This document shows positions 1 through 15,800 of a stretch of 64,000 nucleotides of DNA, piece by piece. The notes under the pieces were generated by a model. That model saw only the letters and a program-made list of their open reading frames with translations, was not told the origin of the DNA and ran no database searches. The stretch is taken from positions 54,431,401-54,495,400 of the forward strand of contig NC_133529.1 of NCBI RefSeq assembly GCF_048544455.1, given 5' to 3'. How positions within the stretch are numbered: position 1 is the stretch's first letter; the number at the start of each line of letters is the position of its first letter. Made by a program: the position numbers and the translations under genes. The stretch comes from Silene latifolia. Its lineage: Eukaryota > Streptophyta > Magnoliopsida > Caryophyllales > Caryophyllaceae.

Positions 1-912
1 AGATTGTAGTATGAGGGGCTAATATATGAGCGATATAGATAGAGAGGATAGGAAGGGGAGCAAAAGTAAACGAAATCTCATTTTCACCCTTTAACTTCAT
101 TTGTTTTGAGAGAGAGATGCGAGGAAAAGCGGATGAGATCGCATTTTAACCCATTAACTTTATTTTTAGAAGACAAATTATTTCAAAATATTAAAAGACA
201 ATTATCTTCCCTTTAGTAACCTGTGATGTAAAATTAGATTAGTTTGAATATAAATTAAAGAAAACAATGTTAGTTATGTTAGAGTAAGAAATGTGTGTAA
301 ATATTTCAATTCTAACGCTTGGTTCCTTGGCCCTTGCCAATAAGGTGTATTAACTATCTTTGTTCAGTAATGTCGCTAGGTGAAGCGGTAACGTTAGTTG
401 CAGATTTGCTTATGATGGCTTTGTCATATTTTAGCATATTTGATATTTTTTTCTTGCACAAACTAATTCTCTATGTATTCAGATCCCCTGAGCAAAACCG
501 CAATAAGTAACAAATGTAAAATACACTCATGTTGATGACAAGATAAAAAAATGTATATATTTGGATGGATGAAAATATAATATCATTTTTGGATTTTTTT
601 TGTTATAAAACCTTTTGTTTCTCATGAAATAATTAAGGGTTTAGAATTCTTGCTAAAATCAACAATTGTATTCATCTTACAATTATAACTCTTTGTTTAT
701 TACGTGCTTAGGCGTCATTAGTCGACTTTTTTTCTATTACGGTCGCTCTACCAGTTTCAAACTACTGATGGTGTTACCCAACAATTACTATCTTTAAACT
801 ACTTTTATCGTTACTAAATTTGGACATGCTAAGATACACCGCTAACAAGCAACATCTCGTAATTCACAATATCTTGGGGTATCGCGCGCAAAGCGCGCGA
901 TACAACAACTAG
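1..912 (+). mobile_element. Helitron, 3' part (left end outside window or not found)
   Basis: The segment ends in a Helitron-type terminus: an 11-bp perfect stem GTATCGCGCGC / GCGCGCGATAC with loop AAA (879-903), five bases, then CTAG (909-912) followed by T. Hairpin plus CTAG|T is the known plant Helitron 3' end. The hairpin-to-CTAG spacing of 5 nt is shorter than usual but matches another end in this window (48920, minus strand). I found no convincing TC start, Rep or helicase coding. The interior is AT-rich and I recognise no gene in it. Confidence 0.5.
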
Positions 913-4138
<3,226 letters not shown>

Positions 4139-4142
4139 AAAA

Positions 4143-4158
4143 TGGCGCCGTTGCCGGG
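4143..4158 (+). other. Primer binding site, tRNA-Asp
   Basis: TGGCGCCGTTGCCGGG lies four bases after the 5' LTR and is complementary to the 3' end of plant tRNA-Asp(GTC), the usual primer of Athila-lineage elements. Confidence 0.9.
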
Positions 4159-4250
4159 TACGGTGTTTAATTGATTTAAGATTTCTTTTATTGTTTTTAG
4201 TTGTGTCTTTTTCACCTTGGGGAAGTAAAACTCCTCAAGGTTTGTTCTAA

Positions 4251-7078
4251 TTGTTTTTGAGTTGTTTGATATTTTGCATGTCTAGAAGGTTACAAAGAGA
4301 TTTGTTACCTTTTGACCGTGAAATCGAAAGAACCTTGACGAATAATAGGAGACTTGTTAGGAGGAATTTGGGAGGTGTTGGTGAAGTTGTTCAACCCACT
4401 AGTGAGTTTGTCAATCTTTTCGCAATAGAAGGAGAAGAGAACCCATTAAACAATACCACACAAAATCCACCTACAATGCCTAAATTCTCGTCACACTCTA
4501 TACCCACCGAGGAGGATCTACCAAATGGTACTCCTACCCCACAACATCTTACCGGAAACTTTATTGCCAAGTCCGCCTTCATTCAACTAGTTGAGAGGAG
4601 CCAATTCGAGGGAATGCCTAGTGAGGACCCTCATTCTCATATGGAAACATTTTGTGATTATTGTGAAGCTATCTCTCAAACGGGCATGACTCAAGACCAA
4701 ATAAGATGGGTCTTATTTCCTTTTTCGTTAATCGGCACCGCAAAGCAATGGTTGAAGGGCCTTGATAAGGCCACCCTTGGAATAGATTCTTGGAAGAAGC
4801 TAGCTCTAGCTTTCTACAAAAATTTCTACCCACCGGAAAAGACTAATATGCTAAGAGCTCAAATTACGGGTTTTAAGCAAAGGGATGAAGAATCTTTGTA
4901 TGAAGCTTGGGAGCGGTTCAAAGGTATTTGTCGTTCATGTCCTCACCATGGACTTAGCGAATGGTTTTTAGTGCAACAATTTTGGAATGGTTTATATGAA
5001 GATTCAAGGAACATTCTCAATATGGGATCAAATGGAATGTTCACCGAAGTTGATGACAATCAAACATGGAACAAGATTGAGGAAATGGCGGTCCATAATT
5101 CGCAATATAGTAGGCCTCGCAAGGCTACTAGAGGAGGAAAGTATGAAGTGGACACCGTTACTCAATTGGGTGCTCAACTTAGTGCTCACATTGACACAAT
5201 CAACTTGAAGTTTGAACAAGCTATGGCTAGACTTGAGGAAAGCTCAAAATCATCAAAGCATCATGTCAATGCCATGACGGCATCCTCATCAATCCCAAGC
5301 GGGATATGTGAGAATTGTGGAACCTTGGGTCATGACTCAAGTGAATGTAGGGGAACAACCGAGCAAGTCAATGCTTTCCAAGCTTACAAAAGTGGTACCC
5401 CTTATTCAAATTTTTACAATGAAAACACCAAGTTCCATCCAAATCTCTCATACAAAAGCCAAAATGTCCAAAACTCTCAAACAACATACACTCCACCACC
5501 CATGAGAAATCAAAATCAAAGACCCTTTTTCAATCAAAACCAAGGTTACCAAAATCAAAATCCATACAATCACCACAATGACCAAAGTTTTGATGTCCAA
5601 AAAGCGGTCCTTCAAATGCAAAAGAATCAACAAGAATTTTTCACCCAAATGCAAAAAGATAGCCAAGCAAAAGACACCACCATCAACAACATTCTAGCTC
5701 ACACCAAGATGTTGGAAACACAATTGACCCAACTAGCATCTTCGAGCTCACAAAGACAAAAGGGGCAATTACCACCTCAAGGTAATCCCCTAGACATGAA
5801 ACGGTTAGTGCCATTCACTTGAGAAGTGGTACAAGGTATGAAGCACCGAAGGAGCAAGTTGAGGATGAAGTTGTGAGAGCTAGTGAGAATGAAGTTGAGG
5901 TGCAAGGTCCCAAAGAAGGGGAATCATCAAAAGAAGAAAGCTCAAAGAAAAATGAAGACAAAGCCAAAGAAAAGGAGCCCATTGTGATTAGACTTCCTTT
6001 TCCAAGTCGACAAGCCAAGCCTAAATTTGATGATCAACTTGGAAAGTTCATGGAAATTGTGAAGAACTTAGAAGTCTCAATTCCTTTCACGGAATTAATC
6101 AATCACGTTCCGACCTATGCAAAGTACATGAAAGATATCCTCACAAAGAAGAAGTCGATCAGGAAACTTGAGACTATCGCCTTCACCAAGGTGAGTAGTG
6201 CAATACTTCAAGGGAGTTCACCTCCAAAGTTAAAGGATCCGGGAAGCTTCTCAATACCGTGTACCATTGGCGACACAACGATCAACAAAGCCTTATGTGA
6301 TCTAGGGGCTAGTGTGAGTGTCATGCCGTACTCGGTAAGTAAAAGGTTGGGAATGGGAGAACTTAAATGTACCAATATCACTCTTCAAATGGCCGATAGA
6401 TCGACGAAGACACCATTAGGGATATGGGAAGATGTCCCCGTGCGAATTGGGAAGTTTTTCATCCCGGTGGACTTTGTCATTGTTGATATGGAGGAAGATT
6501 CCAACATTCCAATCATCTTAGGAAGACCTTTCCTACACACCGCGGGTGCGGTGATTGATGTGAAACATGGAGAGCTCACTCTAGAAGTGGGAGATGAAAG
6601 CATAACTTTTAATCTTGACAAGACCATGAGAGCTCCTCGTTTGCATGAGCCATGTTTCATGATTGATCATTATAGTTTTAGGAAAGATGAGAAGAAGAAA
6701 TCGGAACTCCAATGGAGGAAGAAAGTTGAAGATGCTCCATTCAAAGAGCAAATGAATTGTGACAAGAAGAGCTTGCAAAGCTCATCAAGATCAACCAAGG
6801 AAAAAGATGATGGCCTCATTGGCCAAGAGAAGAAATTGGGAGAGTTGTCTCCATCCAAGCAAGAGATTTTCAATGATCAATTCAATGAAGTTTGTGGTCT
6901 TTGGGACGACGAATTTGAAGGGATCTTTAATCCCTACATTGGGCATGCCATCGATCATGATCAACAACAAGGGCCACGGTCTATTGAGGACCTCTACCAT
7001 AACAATGAACAAGATTTTGATTACTTCTTCAAGGTGTTGAGCAACATCAACAACACCTTGAACATGCCTCCTTGACAT
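4251..7078 (+). CDS. gag and aspartic protease coding region (Athila-like element)
   Basis: The first block encodes Gag: a Retrotrans_gag-type capsid domain (around residues 110-260, with the segment FPFSLIGTAKQWLKGL) and a CCHC zinc knuckle CENCGTLGHDSSEC near residue 353, followed by an Asn/Gln-rich tail. Further on, around 6294-6338, is a retroviral-type protease active-site segment LCDLGASVSVMPYSV. The region ends with an acidic stretch and nothing resembling reverse transcriptase follows. In this lineage Gag packages the RNA and the protease cuts the polyprotein. The region looks nearly whole, with about one break. Confidence 0.85.
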
Positions 7079-7386
7079 CTCATCAAGAATGAGAGTTTGG
7101 TGGAGTCCTCCCTAAACCACCACTTGTAAATATTTCTAACTCCCTAACTTACATTTCAATTTTTGTATTGCATTTTTGTCATTTTTGGATTTATTTTTAC
7201 TTTGATCAAAATAATTGTCATGAAAAGAGAGAAGTGAGGGAGGGACTAATGATTTTAATTGATGTGTAGTGCTTTACCTTAGTGTGGGGATGGCAATTGC
7301 CTAGGCTATTCATGCCTTAGTAGTGCCCCCGCAATGAAGAACACAAGATTTGAAAGAAAGAAAGAAAGAATGATAAGGGAATGCGT

Positions 7387-7795
7387 TGGTGCACGGATGG
7401 GATCAATCCGTATGCACAAGGACCAATCCGAGCGGATTCCGAGAATCCGCCCGTCTGCAGAGAGGATCCGAGCGTCCCGCGAGAAGACGCCCGTCTTGGG
7501 CTGAGCTGAAAACGCAAAATTCTTGATGTTGAAGAATCCGAGCGGATTTTCGGAAAGACGCCCGTCTCACGTAATCCGTCCGTCTTGTGAACAATCCGCC
7601 CGTCTTGCGGTGAAGAAAAACAAAGAAAAATCTCTGGACAAGAATCCGTCCGTCTTAAGCGAAATCCGCCCGTCTCATCCAAAAAGAATCCGAGCGGATT
7701 CCCCAGAATCCGCCCGTCTCTAGGCGGGATTTTTGAAAATTTGAAGCTGAAGAATCCGAGCGGATTGCGCCTAATCCGCACGGATTGTCCCTGCG
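7387..7795. repeat. Internal array of ATCCGAGCGGAT / CCCGTCTT motifs
   Basis: More than a dozen short near-palindromic motifs such as AATCCGAGCGGATT and AATCCGCCCGTCT, the same vocabulary as the LTR array at 2736-2895. It ends some 20 bp before a TATA-like box upstream of the second ORF. GC-rich relative to its surroundings. Confidence 0.8.
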
Positions 7796-7814
7796 TCCTA
7801 ATATTGCCGAGTTC

Positions 7815-7822
7815 TTTAAATA
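7815..7822 (+). promoter_or_regulatory. Possible internal promoter for the downstream ORF
   Basis: TTTAAATA followed by CCCACCCC and a CATT-repeat leader, about 300 bp before the ATG at 8122. It sits just after the ATCCG array, copying the array-then-TATAAATACCC order of the LTR. A subgenomic promoter is an inference. Confidence 0.4.
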
Positions 7823-8121
7823 CCCACCCCACCTTCATTCATTCATTCATTCACTCATAAACACTACCCATAACATCAAAACCCTCATCCTCTCCATCTC
7901 AAAAACAAAAACCCTCAACAAAACTCACCAAAATCAAATCAAACCATCTTTCAAATAACAAATCAATCACTCCATCTTCATTAACAATCAAAACCAAGCA
8001 CAAAATCTTCACCTTTGAATTGATTTTTGTTCTCATAAAGGCAAAGCCTTTCACTTTCAAAATCGATTTGGGCATTCTACAAATTGAAGATTTTTGATCT
8101 TTTTCTTGGTTAGCTCATCAA

Positions 8122-9741
8122 ATGGCAAGAACAAAGGGAGCAACAAAAGCAAAGGCAAAGGCACCAAAGACTACAACTCTCTCTCAAAGGCAAAAAGCTC
8201 TACAAATGAAGAAAGCTTTGGCAATGGTGGTATCAACACCAAGCTTGGAAGTGCAACCACCTCAACAAATTTCTATGGAAGCATCACCCTCTACTCCGGT
8301 AATTAATCAACTCTTGCATTATCCGGAGGTAACATTCATTTCCGACTCCCATAGAAATACATTTGTCAAGTTTGCTATGAAACAAATTCAATCCACCAAA
8401 TTCATATGCCAAGATGCTTTAGAGAAGTTGGGTGTTCTTGAACAAACAAGAGTCTTTTTCAATGCCATGGGTTTAAAGAAATTGTTTGATATGGAGGAAG
8501 TAACATACCCCTCCCTTGTCTTGGAATTCTTAAGTTCTTTAAAAGTGACAAAAGTTGAGAATAGGGAAAATATTGAGTTTCGTCTAGCTAACACTAGTAG
8601 ACGCATTTCCTTTCCGGAATTGGGTGCAATTTTGGGTCTTAGCGATGAACATAAATTTTATAAGCAATATGGGAAGTATGATCCCGAGCCTCTTTGGGAG
8701 GCAATCTCCGGGAAGAAATTTGAAGATTTTAAAGCTTGTCGTGCTCTTTTGGTCCATCATCCGAGCATAAGAATATGGCACAAAGTTGTGGGAAATACCA
8801 TAATTGCTAGGAAAGACACCAATCATTTCACGGGACTCGATTTTATTCTCCTTGAATCAACTTTGAATATTGGAAGAATTCACACCAAGCCTTACAATTC
8901 TTTGAGGCTATTGGTTGATAGATGGCTCCATATAGATAGTGGGAAGAAGGGTCAAACCGTAATTGTTAATGGCGGCCTTGTCACGGTCCTAGCCAAGCAC
9001 TTTGATCCTAATTTCAATGAGGATAGCAAGTACAAGGCTAAGGATGGTGGCCACCTTATTGATATGTCCACCTTGATTAACAAGTTTAAGTGGGTTGTTC
9101 ACAATTCCCTTGATACCAAGTATGGGTGGCTTACAAGTGAGGCTCGATCATTCACTTTACCCGCAAAGATTTGCCGTCTTAGTGTCCACCGGACCAACTA
9201 TTTGCTTCCCCTATCCGAAGAAGCCGAGTACATCATTCAACAACAAAAGGGTGATCATGAAACCCCCTCCTCTTCCATTGTTATACCACCTTACCCCTAT
9301 GATTATGAAGAGTTCAAACCACAAGGAGTTGAAATTGGGAAAGATTATGTCACTCTTCTAATGCAAGCCATGCACAAGCAAGCTTATGAAGATCGGAAGA
9401 ATGCTTATTTGGCTCAATATCCTCCCCTCCTACATCTAGCTAGGCAAGGACTCCTTGATCCATCTTGTCCTTTGCCTAGTTGGGCGGATAGAGAAGCCTT
9501 GTTTCCGGGTGCATCAAGGGACGTGGTGGAAGACAATGAGGTTGTTGGAAATGATGAGGAGATTGATGATAATATTGAGGAAGAAGCAAGTGGAGATGAA
9601 GAAAGAGATGGTGAAGATGGTGAAGATAATGATGAGGAAGATGATGGTGAAGAAAGCAAAGAAGAAAGTGCCAAGGAAAGTGGCAATGTGACCACTTCTC
9701 ATGAGGGAAGTGGTGATGATAGTAGCATGATGGAAGACTAG
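8122..9741 (+). CDS. Athila ORF1-type / putative plant transposon protein
   Basis: 539 residues, uninterrupted. The N-terminus is Lys/Ala-rich (TKGATKAKAKAPK), the middle holds segments typical of the plant-specific ATHILA ORF family (YPSLVLEFLSSL near 129-140 and RRISFPELGAILGLSDE near 160-176), and the last 50 or so residues are strongly acidic. The start at 8122 fits the basic N-terminus. The function of this family is not known; it is not a polymerase or integrase. It lies where pol would be expected, after an apparent promoter and leader, so it may be expressed separately from gag. The family call is from memory of motifs, without a search. Confidence 0.7.
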   Translation: MARTKGATKAKAKAPKTTTLSQRQKALQMKKALAMVVSTPSLEVQPPQQISMEASPSTPVINQLLHYPEVTFISDSHRNTFVKFAMKQIQSTKFICQDALEKLGVLEQTRVFFNAMGLKKLFDMEEVTYPSLVLEFLSSLKVTKVENRENIEFRLANTSRRISFPELGAILGLSDEHKFYKQYGKYDPEPLWEAISGKKFEDFKACRALLVHHPSIRIWHKVVGNTIIARKDTNHFTGLDFILLESTLNIGRIHTKPYNSLRLLVDRWLHIDSGKKGQTVIVNGGLVTVLAKHFDPNFNEDSKYKAKDGGHLIDMSTLINKFKWVVHNSLDTKYGWLTSEARSFTLPAKICRLSVHRTNYLLPLSEEAEYIIQQQKGDHETPSSSIVIPPYPYDYEEFKPQGVEIGKDYVTLLMQAMHKQAYEDRKNAYLAQYPPLLHLARQGLLDPSCPLPSWADREALFPGASRDVVEDNEVVGNDEEIDDNIEEEASGDEERDGEDGEDNDEEDDGEESKEESAKESGNVTTSHEGSGDDSSMMED

Positions 9742-11701
9742 CCTTGGAGACTCCTACACTCCCATGGTTTGTCTATATCTCTTTGTATTTTATTTCATTT
9801 TGATCATTGTTGGTTTAGTCCTAGCAACATCAAAGGACTCACACCTCGGTTCTTTTGAGGTGTTCTTTATTGTTCCCACTTTTGTAAAATCCAAAATGAC
9901 AATCTAGTTTCATGCATAGCATAGCATGTGCATGAACTCCCCCATGCTTTGACATTAGCAATAGTGTCTTACTTGGTTTGGGGAAGTCAATGCATACGCA
10001 ACGGGAGGTAATTTAAATTATCCTCTCCGTCATAACAAAAACCATGCATCATGTAGTATAGCTTAGTGTAGAATTGCATTTAGTATAGAAATCATGCATC
10101 ATTCTTGCATAATTTCCATCATTTTGGCCATTGAGGACAATGCCCATATTAGTGTGGGGATGGGAATTCTAACACTTAACTTTTATTCAAAAACCATAAA
10201 AATTGAAAAATTTCAAAAATCATAAAAATTTGAAAAATTGAAAATCCAAAAACAAGTTCATTTCCTTTGTAGTGTAGTCATGTATATATTATTGTATATA
10301 TTGTGTTTGTTCATCCTTATTCACATTGATTGACTACGCCACATCCGAGACATGAGGATATTGAAGACCGCATGGTATGATCTTTCCAATCTCCTTTTTC
10401 CTCTTATGTTAATGACTATGTGGCTTTATTTTGATTGATGCGGTAAAACAATGTGAACTTAGGACTTGCACTTAGTTTATTTGGCATATTAGTTGGTAGA
10501 ATCATATGCATTAGGATGTGTATATGTTAGTTGCATCATGGCATGTAGTTGCATGTTAGAAAAATTTTGCGAAACCGTCTACTTGGGAAGCTTGACAAGT
10601 GTATATAGGCCCTAGTAGATGCTTTTTATTCTTAAGACTTTGCTTGTTAGAATGCTTGTAAAACACCCTAGGATGTGTCATGCTAGTATCCTTTGACCCA
10701 TGGTTTAAGGCCGAGTCAAGAGTACCTTGTGGTGTGATAACTCCTTGGCTACCGTTTATTCCAAGGTGACCCTTGAAACCATGCATACTTCTATCATTCA
10801 TCCATGTTCTACCATACATTTTGTCAACAAAAGGGAATGGGCACAAAAAGAAATCAATTTGAGTTCAATGAAATGAAAAGTGAAAGAAAGTTTGCAAAAT
10901 GCATCAAATGAAAAGAGGAGCAAAAATAAAACTCCTAAAGCTTCAAATACAAGGCACCCTCGTTACTAATTGGGGTGACTTTGAAAATGTTCAAAAAAAA
11001 GATGCAAAAAGTTGTCAAGTGTTGAAATGCCAAAAATCAAAAAGAAATGGCAAAGAAAGTGTTCTCAAAAAGTCAAATGCCACAAGAAATTGGGGGGAAA
11101 AACAAAAACAAAAGCAAACTCCCAAATGAAACTCAAACATCTATTGATCCCTTTATCCATCATATCCATTTTTGTGCATGGTAGAGAGGGGACGACCCTT
11201 CTTCTTGTCTAGGCAAGAGGGGGAATTCCGCGATCCTCCAGTGTTTCTAACACCATAGGGAGTCTACTCTTGACAAAAGCATTTAACGATTGAGGACAAA
11301 GGTACCCTAGCTTGACACCTTTTGGAGGTGATTTATTGGTATCCTTCTAGGCTTAGTAGTTTGAACAAATTGCATCTATGAAGGATTGTGTACCCTTGAA
11401 TTGCTTCCCTTGTAGATAATTTCCGCCACTTAGATGAGGAAAGTGGCTATTCTTTTTGTAGATGCATCCATTATGTGATTTTGTGTGCTTTAATGTTTGG
11501 ATGTGTCGCCATTTTGGCAAGACCCACCTTGCCTTGCAAGAAGGCATCCTACCTCATGGTTGTCTTGTTGTGAGTTGAAGGGGCGGAGTGAGACCCGCTA
11601 ATTGTCTCATATCGGCTATTATTATTAGGTTAGGTTAGTATTGGTCCTAGTCTTTGTCACCTCTTTACTCGGGACGAGCAAAGGTTCGGTTTGGGGATAT
11701 T
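9742..11701 (+). other. Non-coding 3' region of the Athila-like element
   Basis: About 2 kb with no recognisable protein. It includes phrases like TTAGTGTGGGGATGG at about 7279 and 10149, a repeated feature of Athila-like 3' regions. A weak purine tract (GGTTTGGGGATATT) immediately precedes the 3' LTR and is the candidate polypurine tract. Confidence 0.6.
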
Positions 11702-13454
11702 TGATGCGACCATAATTGGCGCATATTTAGCCCCGAATTACCATTGTTTCCATGCTTTTTAGTGCCTATTTGGGTCATTTCTTATCTTTAGTTCTTTGTT
11801 TTGCATATTCTTTGAGATTTTGATCCCTTGGTAGGAAAGGAGTAAGAATCTTGCATTTTCATGGCAAAACAAGGCTAAATTGATCATATTCAATGACCAA
11901 GCATCAAGGAGAGACAAGACTAGAAGGCCTTTGTACATAGCATAGTAGAAGAGCATTGTTGAGAAAAGGATCCTTGAGTCCCCAAGGAAATCCCCAAGGA
12001 ATTCATGAAGAAAAGGGAAGAAAAAGAAGAAGGAAAGCTGCTGAACTACAATCCGAACGGATTGTAGAGAATCCGTCCGTCCTTGCGATCCGAGCGTCCT
12101 CACCGGGAATCCGCTCGGATTGCCCATGCCCGATCCGAGCGTCTTGTTCCTTGATCCGCTCGGATCGTCCATCCCAGATCCGGCCGTCCCGACTCCCGGC
12201 CCGCACGGATCACAAAGACAACACGATTTCGTTCTTCAAGCTACGAAATGAAGAAGCCCTTCTCTCGGATAATCCCGGAGGCTCCTTGCTCAACTTAAAA
12301 AGTGTAATTACTAGTTTAGCCCTTAGTTAACCCTAATGCATCCTCCCTAATTTTCACTATAAATACCCCATTAGTCTAATTAGAGGAGTATGTTCTTCTT
12401 ATCAATAATTAGTGTAGTTAATATCAATCAAATCTCTCTTCAATATTGTAATCAAATATTAATCAAGTTTTAATCCAAGTTTTAGTTCTTTAATCTCTCT
12501 CTTGTTCTTACTTTATTTTGGGTAATTGAAGATTATTTGGGTTATTATTGGGAGATTGACAACCTCTCAATCTAGGATTCAAGTACTTCTATTATTCTTG
12601 CTTTATTATTGGAATCATTAGTAGGTATAATCTCTTAATCCCTTTTTAATTATTGCTAATTACTTTCATTTATTCATCATGTTTCATTATGTTAGTATGA
12701 TTGACAACCTTTCTAGCATGATCAATATGATAATGAGTGAGTAGTCTCTTAGCTAGGGTTTAATGGGTGATTAGGGGAAACCAACATGGGGAATGATTCA
12801 TGCTTAAATTAATATGCTTTCATATCTTATTTGCTTGCTTGTTTTGATCTTAATACATGCACATGTTATATTTGATGAAATGCTAAGCCTATGAATCCTT
12901 GCATTTACTATCATCTTCTATCCTTTCAACTTGACTTGTAAGACATAACCCAACTCGAGTCTTGTTAGACCATGCATGTGTTAAGTAGGGAAGATTAAGT
13001 CGACTTGTAGGTGTTGTACAATCCAAGATATTCGGCTCCGGGACCCAAACTTTCCTAGGATTGTAAGATATAACCCAACTCAATCCATCACAACAATAAT
13101 TGCTTGCTTATAATTTGAGAACATGTTTGTATGATCATATCCCATGATTCCCCTATGAACCCATGACACCCTAGTGCTTTTAATCAATTGTTTACACCCT
13201 TATTTCTTTTATCTTGTTAGTTTATTTTCATTGCTATTTTAGTTTAGTAACCTTCTACATCAACCCAATTTGTGACACCCCTAGACACCACTAGTTACAA
13301 TAGAATCTTCATTTCAATACCCGTCCCTTGGGATCCGACCTTTACTTGCCTCTTTACTAATTGTAGAGTTGTTTGTGAAGTATAAATTGTGTTTTGTATC
13401 GACCATTGACCAACGACCACATATGCTTAATTGTGAACACCAAATGGCTTCGAT

Positions 13455-13456
<2 letters not shown>
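11702..13456 (+). repeat. 3' LTR of the Athila-like element
   Basis: Near-identical partner of 2385-4138, with the same TG...CA ends. It runs directly into the (TA)n tract at 13457. Confidence 0.95.

Positions 13457-13502
<46 letters not shown>
13457..13502. repeat. (TA)n microsatellite between the Athila-like LTR and M1
   Basis: TA run of 46 bp, the right half of the tract split by the LTR element. Confidence 0.95.
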
Positions 13503-13504
<2 letters not shown>

Positions 13505-14340
13505 TCGAGATCCGGTGAGAACCACTAACATAATGAGAACCATGAGAACCTCTCACAGCCCTTAGATCTAAGACAAATGAATTGCTGAGATCATACCATA
13601 TTTTTTATCCTACCCCCTAACCCTTCGTTTAAACAAAATATGCTTTCCCTTCCCAATTTCTTTCTCTCTCCCGATCAAGAAACTGCTTCCTCTAATTGAA
13701 GAACATTCTTCAATATTATGTTGCTTCCTTCATCAATGGAGACGCAAATCGAACCATCCTTCACCGTCCATCAAAATTCGATGAGTTTTGTTTGTTTTCT
13801 CAATTAATTTCATTGAATTTCGACTTTATGTATTTCGAATTTGTTAATTCGTCAACAAATTAGGGTTGAAGATTTGAATTGTAGATTGAAGTTTATATAC
13901 ATATAATTAGGGTACATAATTGAAATTGAACGGTGATGTATGTCCGTTTCTTATCTACTGGACACACAATTGAAATTAAAGTTTGTAATCATGACTCATG
14001 AAATTGGGAACTCAATTGGTTGAAATAATGAAATTAGGAGTTCAATTTCGTGAATTCGGTAGTCTAGATCCGTTTGTAGCAGTGATTAAGTTTATTAATT
14101 TAGTTAGAGACATGGCTGTTGCTAATGAAATCCGTGTTTTTAGCAGTGCCTATACGAGGTGAATCATTTTTGAGTTTGTTAATCGGCTTAACCTGATACA
14201 TTTTGCGATGCCTGACTATCTAAAATTGCTGTTATATTTCATTTACACTTCAAAGTTTACTCCTTCGTCCTGGCCATGAGAAGTTTTAAAATAGTGAATG
14301 GATAGTGAATGGGACATGCCTGGGAATGTCTTGAGCAATG

Positions 14341-14772
14341 TTGTTAGGATCGGGATTCTACTTTGAATCAATGGGGAGGGTAGGATCGAATCGGTAGAAT
14401 CGGATCGTAGAATCGTAATATTCTACAAATTTACTAAATATAGTTTTTTATTTGGTAAAAATATATAATTGAAGATGAAAACACTTATTTACACACAAAA
14501 TATTGATAATTAATAAGTTTAGTATCATTTCATGAACATGTTTTTACAAATTACATGAAATTTGGATTTTACGATATTGTATAAAAATATATTTTAATGT
14601 TTACTATTGAGTCGGATCATAGGATCGTATTATGATCCTACATCTAGAAAATTTCGAATAGATAGGATCGTAAGATTCTACAAACATGATAGAATCGTAG
14701 GATCCGGGATCGGTCAAGCATTTTTGGATCGTAAAATCGTAGAATCATAGGATCGAATCGGGATTCTGACAA
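14341..14772. mobile_element. MITE inside M1
   Basis: About 430 bp, begins TTGTTAGGATCGGGATTC and ends GGATTCTGACAA, imperfect inverted repeats, with CAATG on both sides (14336-14340 and 14773-14777). The interior has many copies of GGATCGTA/AGAATCGTA. The superfamily is unclear; a 5-bp duplication is not typical of hAT (8) or Stowaway (2). Confidence 0.55.
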
Positions 14773-15062
14773 CAATGGTCTTGAGTATTCTAGTTATCAA
14801 TTTAGCATGTGATATGGGTAGAGTTTAGTGGGGAAGGTATTTTACAATAATTGCAGCTCCTCAATATCCTCCCCCCCGAAAAATACTAGAATATAGCATT
14901 TGAATTTGAAATTTTGTGTGTGCAACGTTTCATGCACTGGACTGGATAGCTTAAGTATAGCAGAATGCTGCAGTTTGCATGCTTTGGGAACTAAAGTATT
15001 GTGTTGAAAAAATGTTAACATGTTTTGGATCAAATTCATCACCTGCCAAACTTTTTTTTGTC

Positions 15063-15541
15063 GCTTTTTGTTCATGCTCCAGAATTTATTGTGGACTCAC
15101 TTCCTCTTCGAACCTACGTAAGCATTGTACGAATTGTGGAGAAGATGTGGATCAGTAAGTTTTATTATCCTAAAGATATTTGTGCTAAGTTGAGGTCACA
15201 TATTAGCCAAATAAACGCATCAAGAATGGTATATTTTCCTTTCAGTAATACTAGACACTCACATAATATATATTTTATATTAGGTGCTATATTTATCTTG
15301 TGGAGGAGGAAGGCGAAAAAATACGAGTGCTTCCGTGTCGACATGAAGATCACATGCCATGTGTCAATAAATGGCTGAAAGAGATACATGGGTAATCAGT
15401 CTGTTTGTTTTGCTATTTTGTTTTTTTAGTTGTTTCTTTCCTATTTTTCTGATAATGATCTATTGCACTATATGCCTGCTGTGTCAGAGAGAAATTGTCG
15501 GAGAGGATACTGCATCAAGCTTAGATGCCCGTGCCACATAA
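15063..15541 (+). pseudogene. Captured RING-H2 E3 ubiquitin ligase gene fragment
   Basis: Three exon-like pieces in order. 15076-15117 encodes PEFIVDSLPLRTY, the conserved segment before the RING in plant RING-H2 proteins. 15284-15391 encodes CYIYLVEEEGEKIRVLPCRH then EDHMPCVNKWLKEIHG, preceded by an AG acceptor and followed by a GT donor. 15491-15541 encodes EIVGEDTASSLDARAT and a stop. The Cys/His ligands LPCRHEDHMPC are present, the second Cys of the first pair is Tyr, and the final CPLCR part of the RING is absent, so zinc binding and ligase activity are not expected. Introns are retained, so capture was from genomic DNA and not from cDNA. It lies inside M1, Pack-type fashion. Confidence 0.75.
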
Positions 15542-15800
15542 TGTAAAACGTTGTATATACGAGATTTTCTTTAGGTTGACACTAAAAAGATAATTTAGAT
15601 AGCAACATGTCACTTTTATCTTTTTTACCTTTTATTTCATAATTTTATTCTTCTATAGTTCTATGTGAAACCTGAATCACATAATAATGACATGGTCTTA
15701 TTTAAGTTGGATCCTAATGGCGGTCAATAAGTATAGGAAATATTAATGGTAGAGATGAAGGTGCCCAAACTAGCAGTACTTCTCTAAATTAGCTATGATT

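Noticed and set aside
7317-7838. 173-residue minus-strand frame in the Athila-like element
   Set aside because: It runs through the ATCCG motif array and is a by-product of repeat composition.
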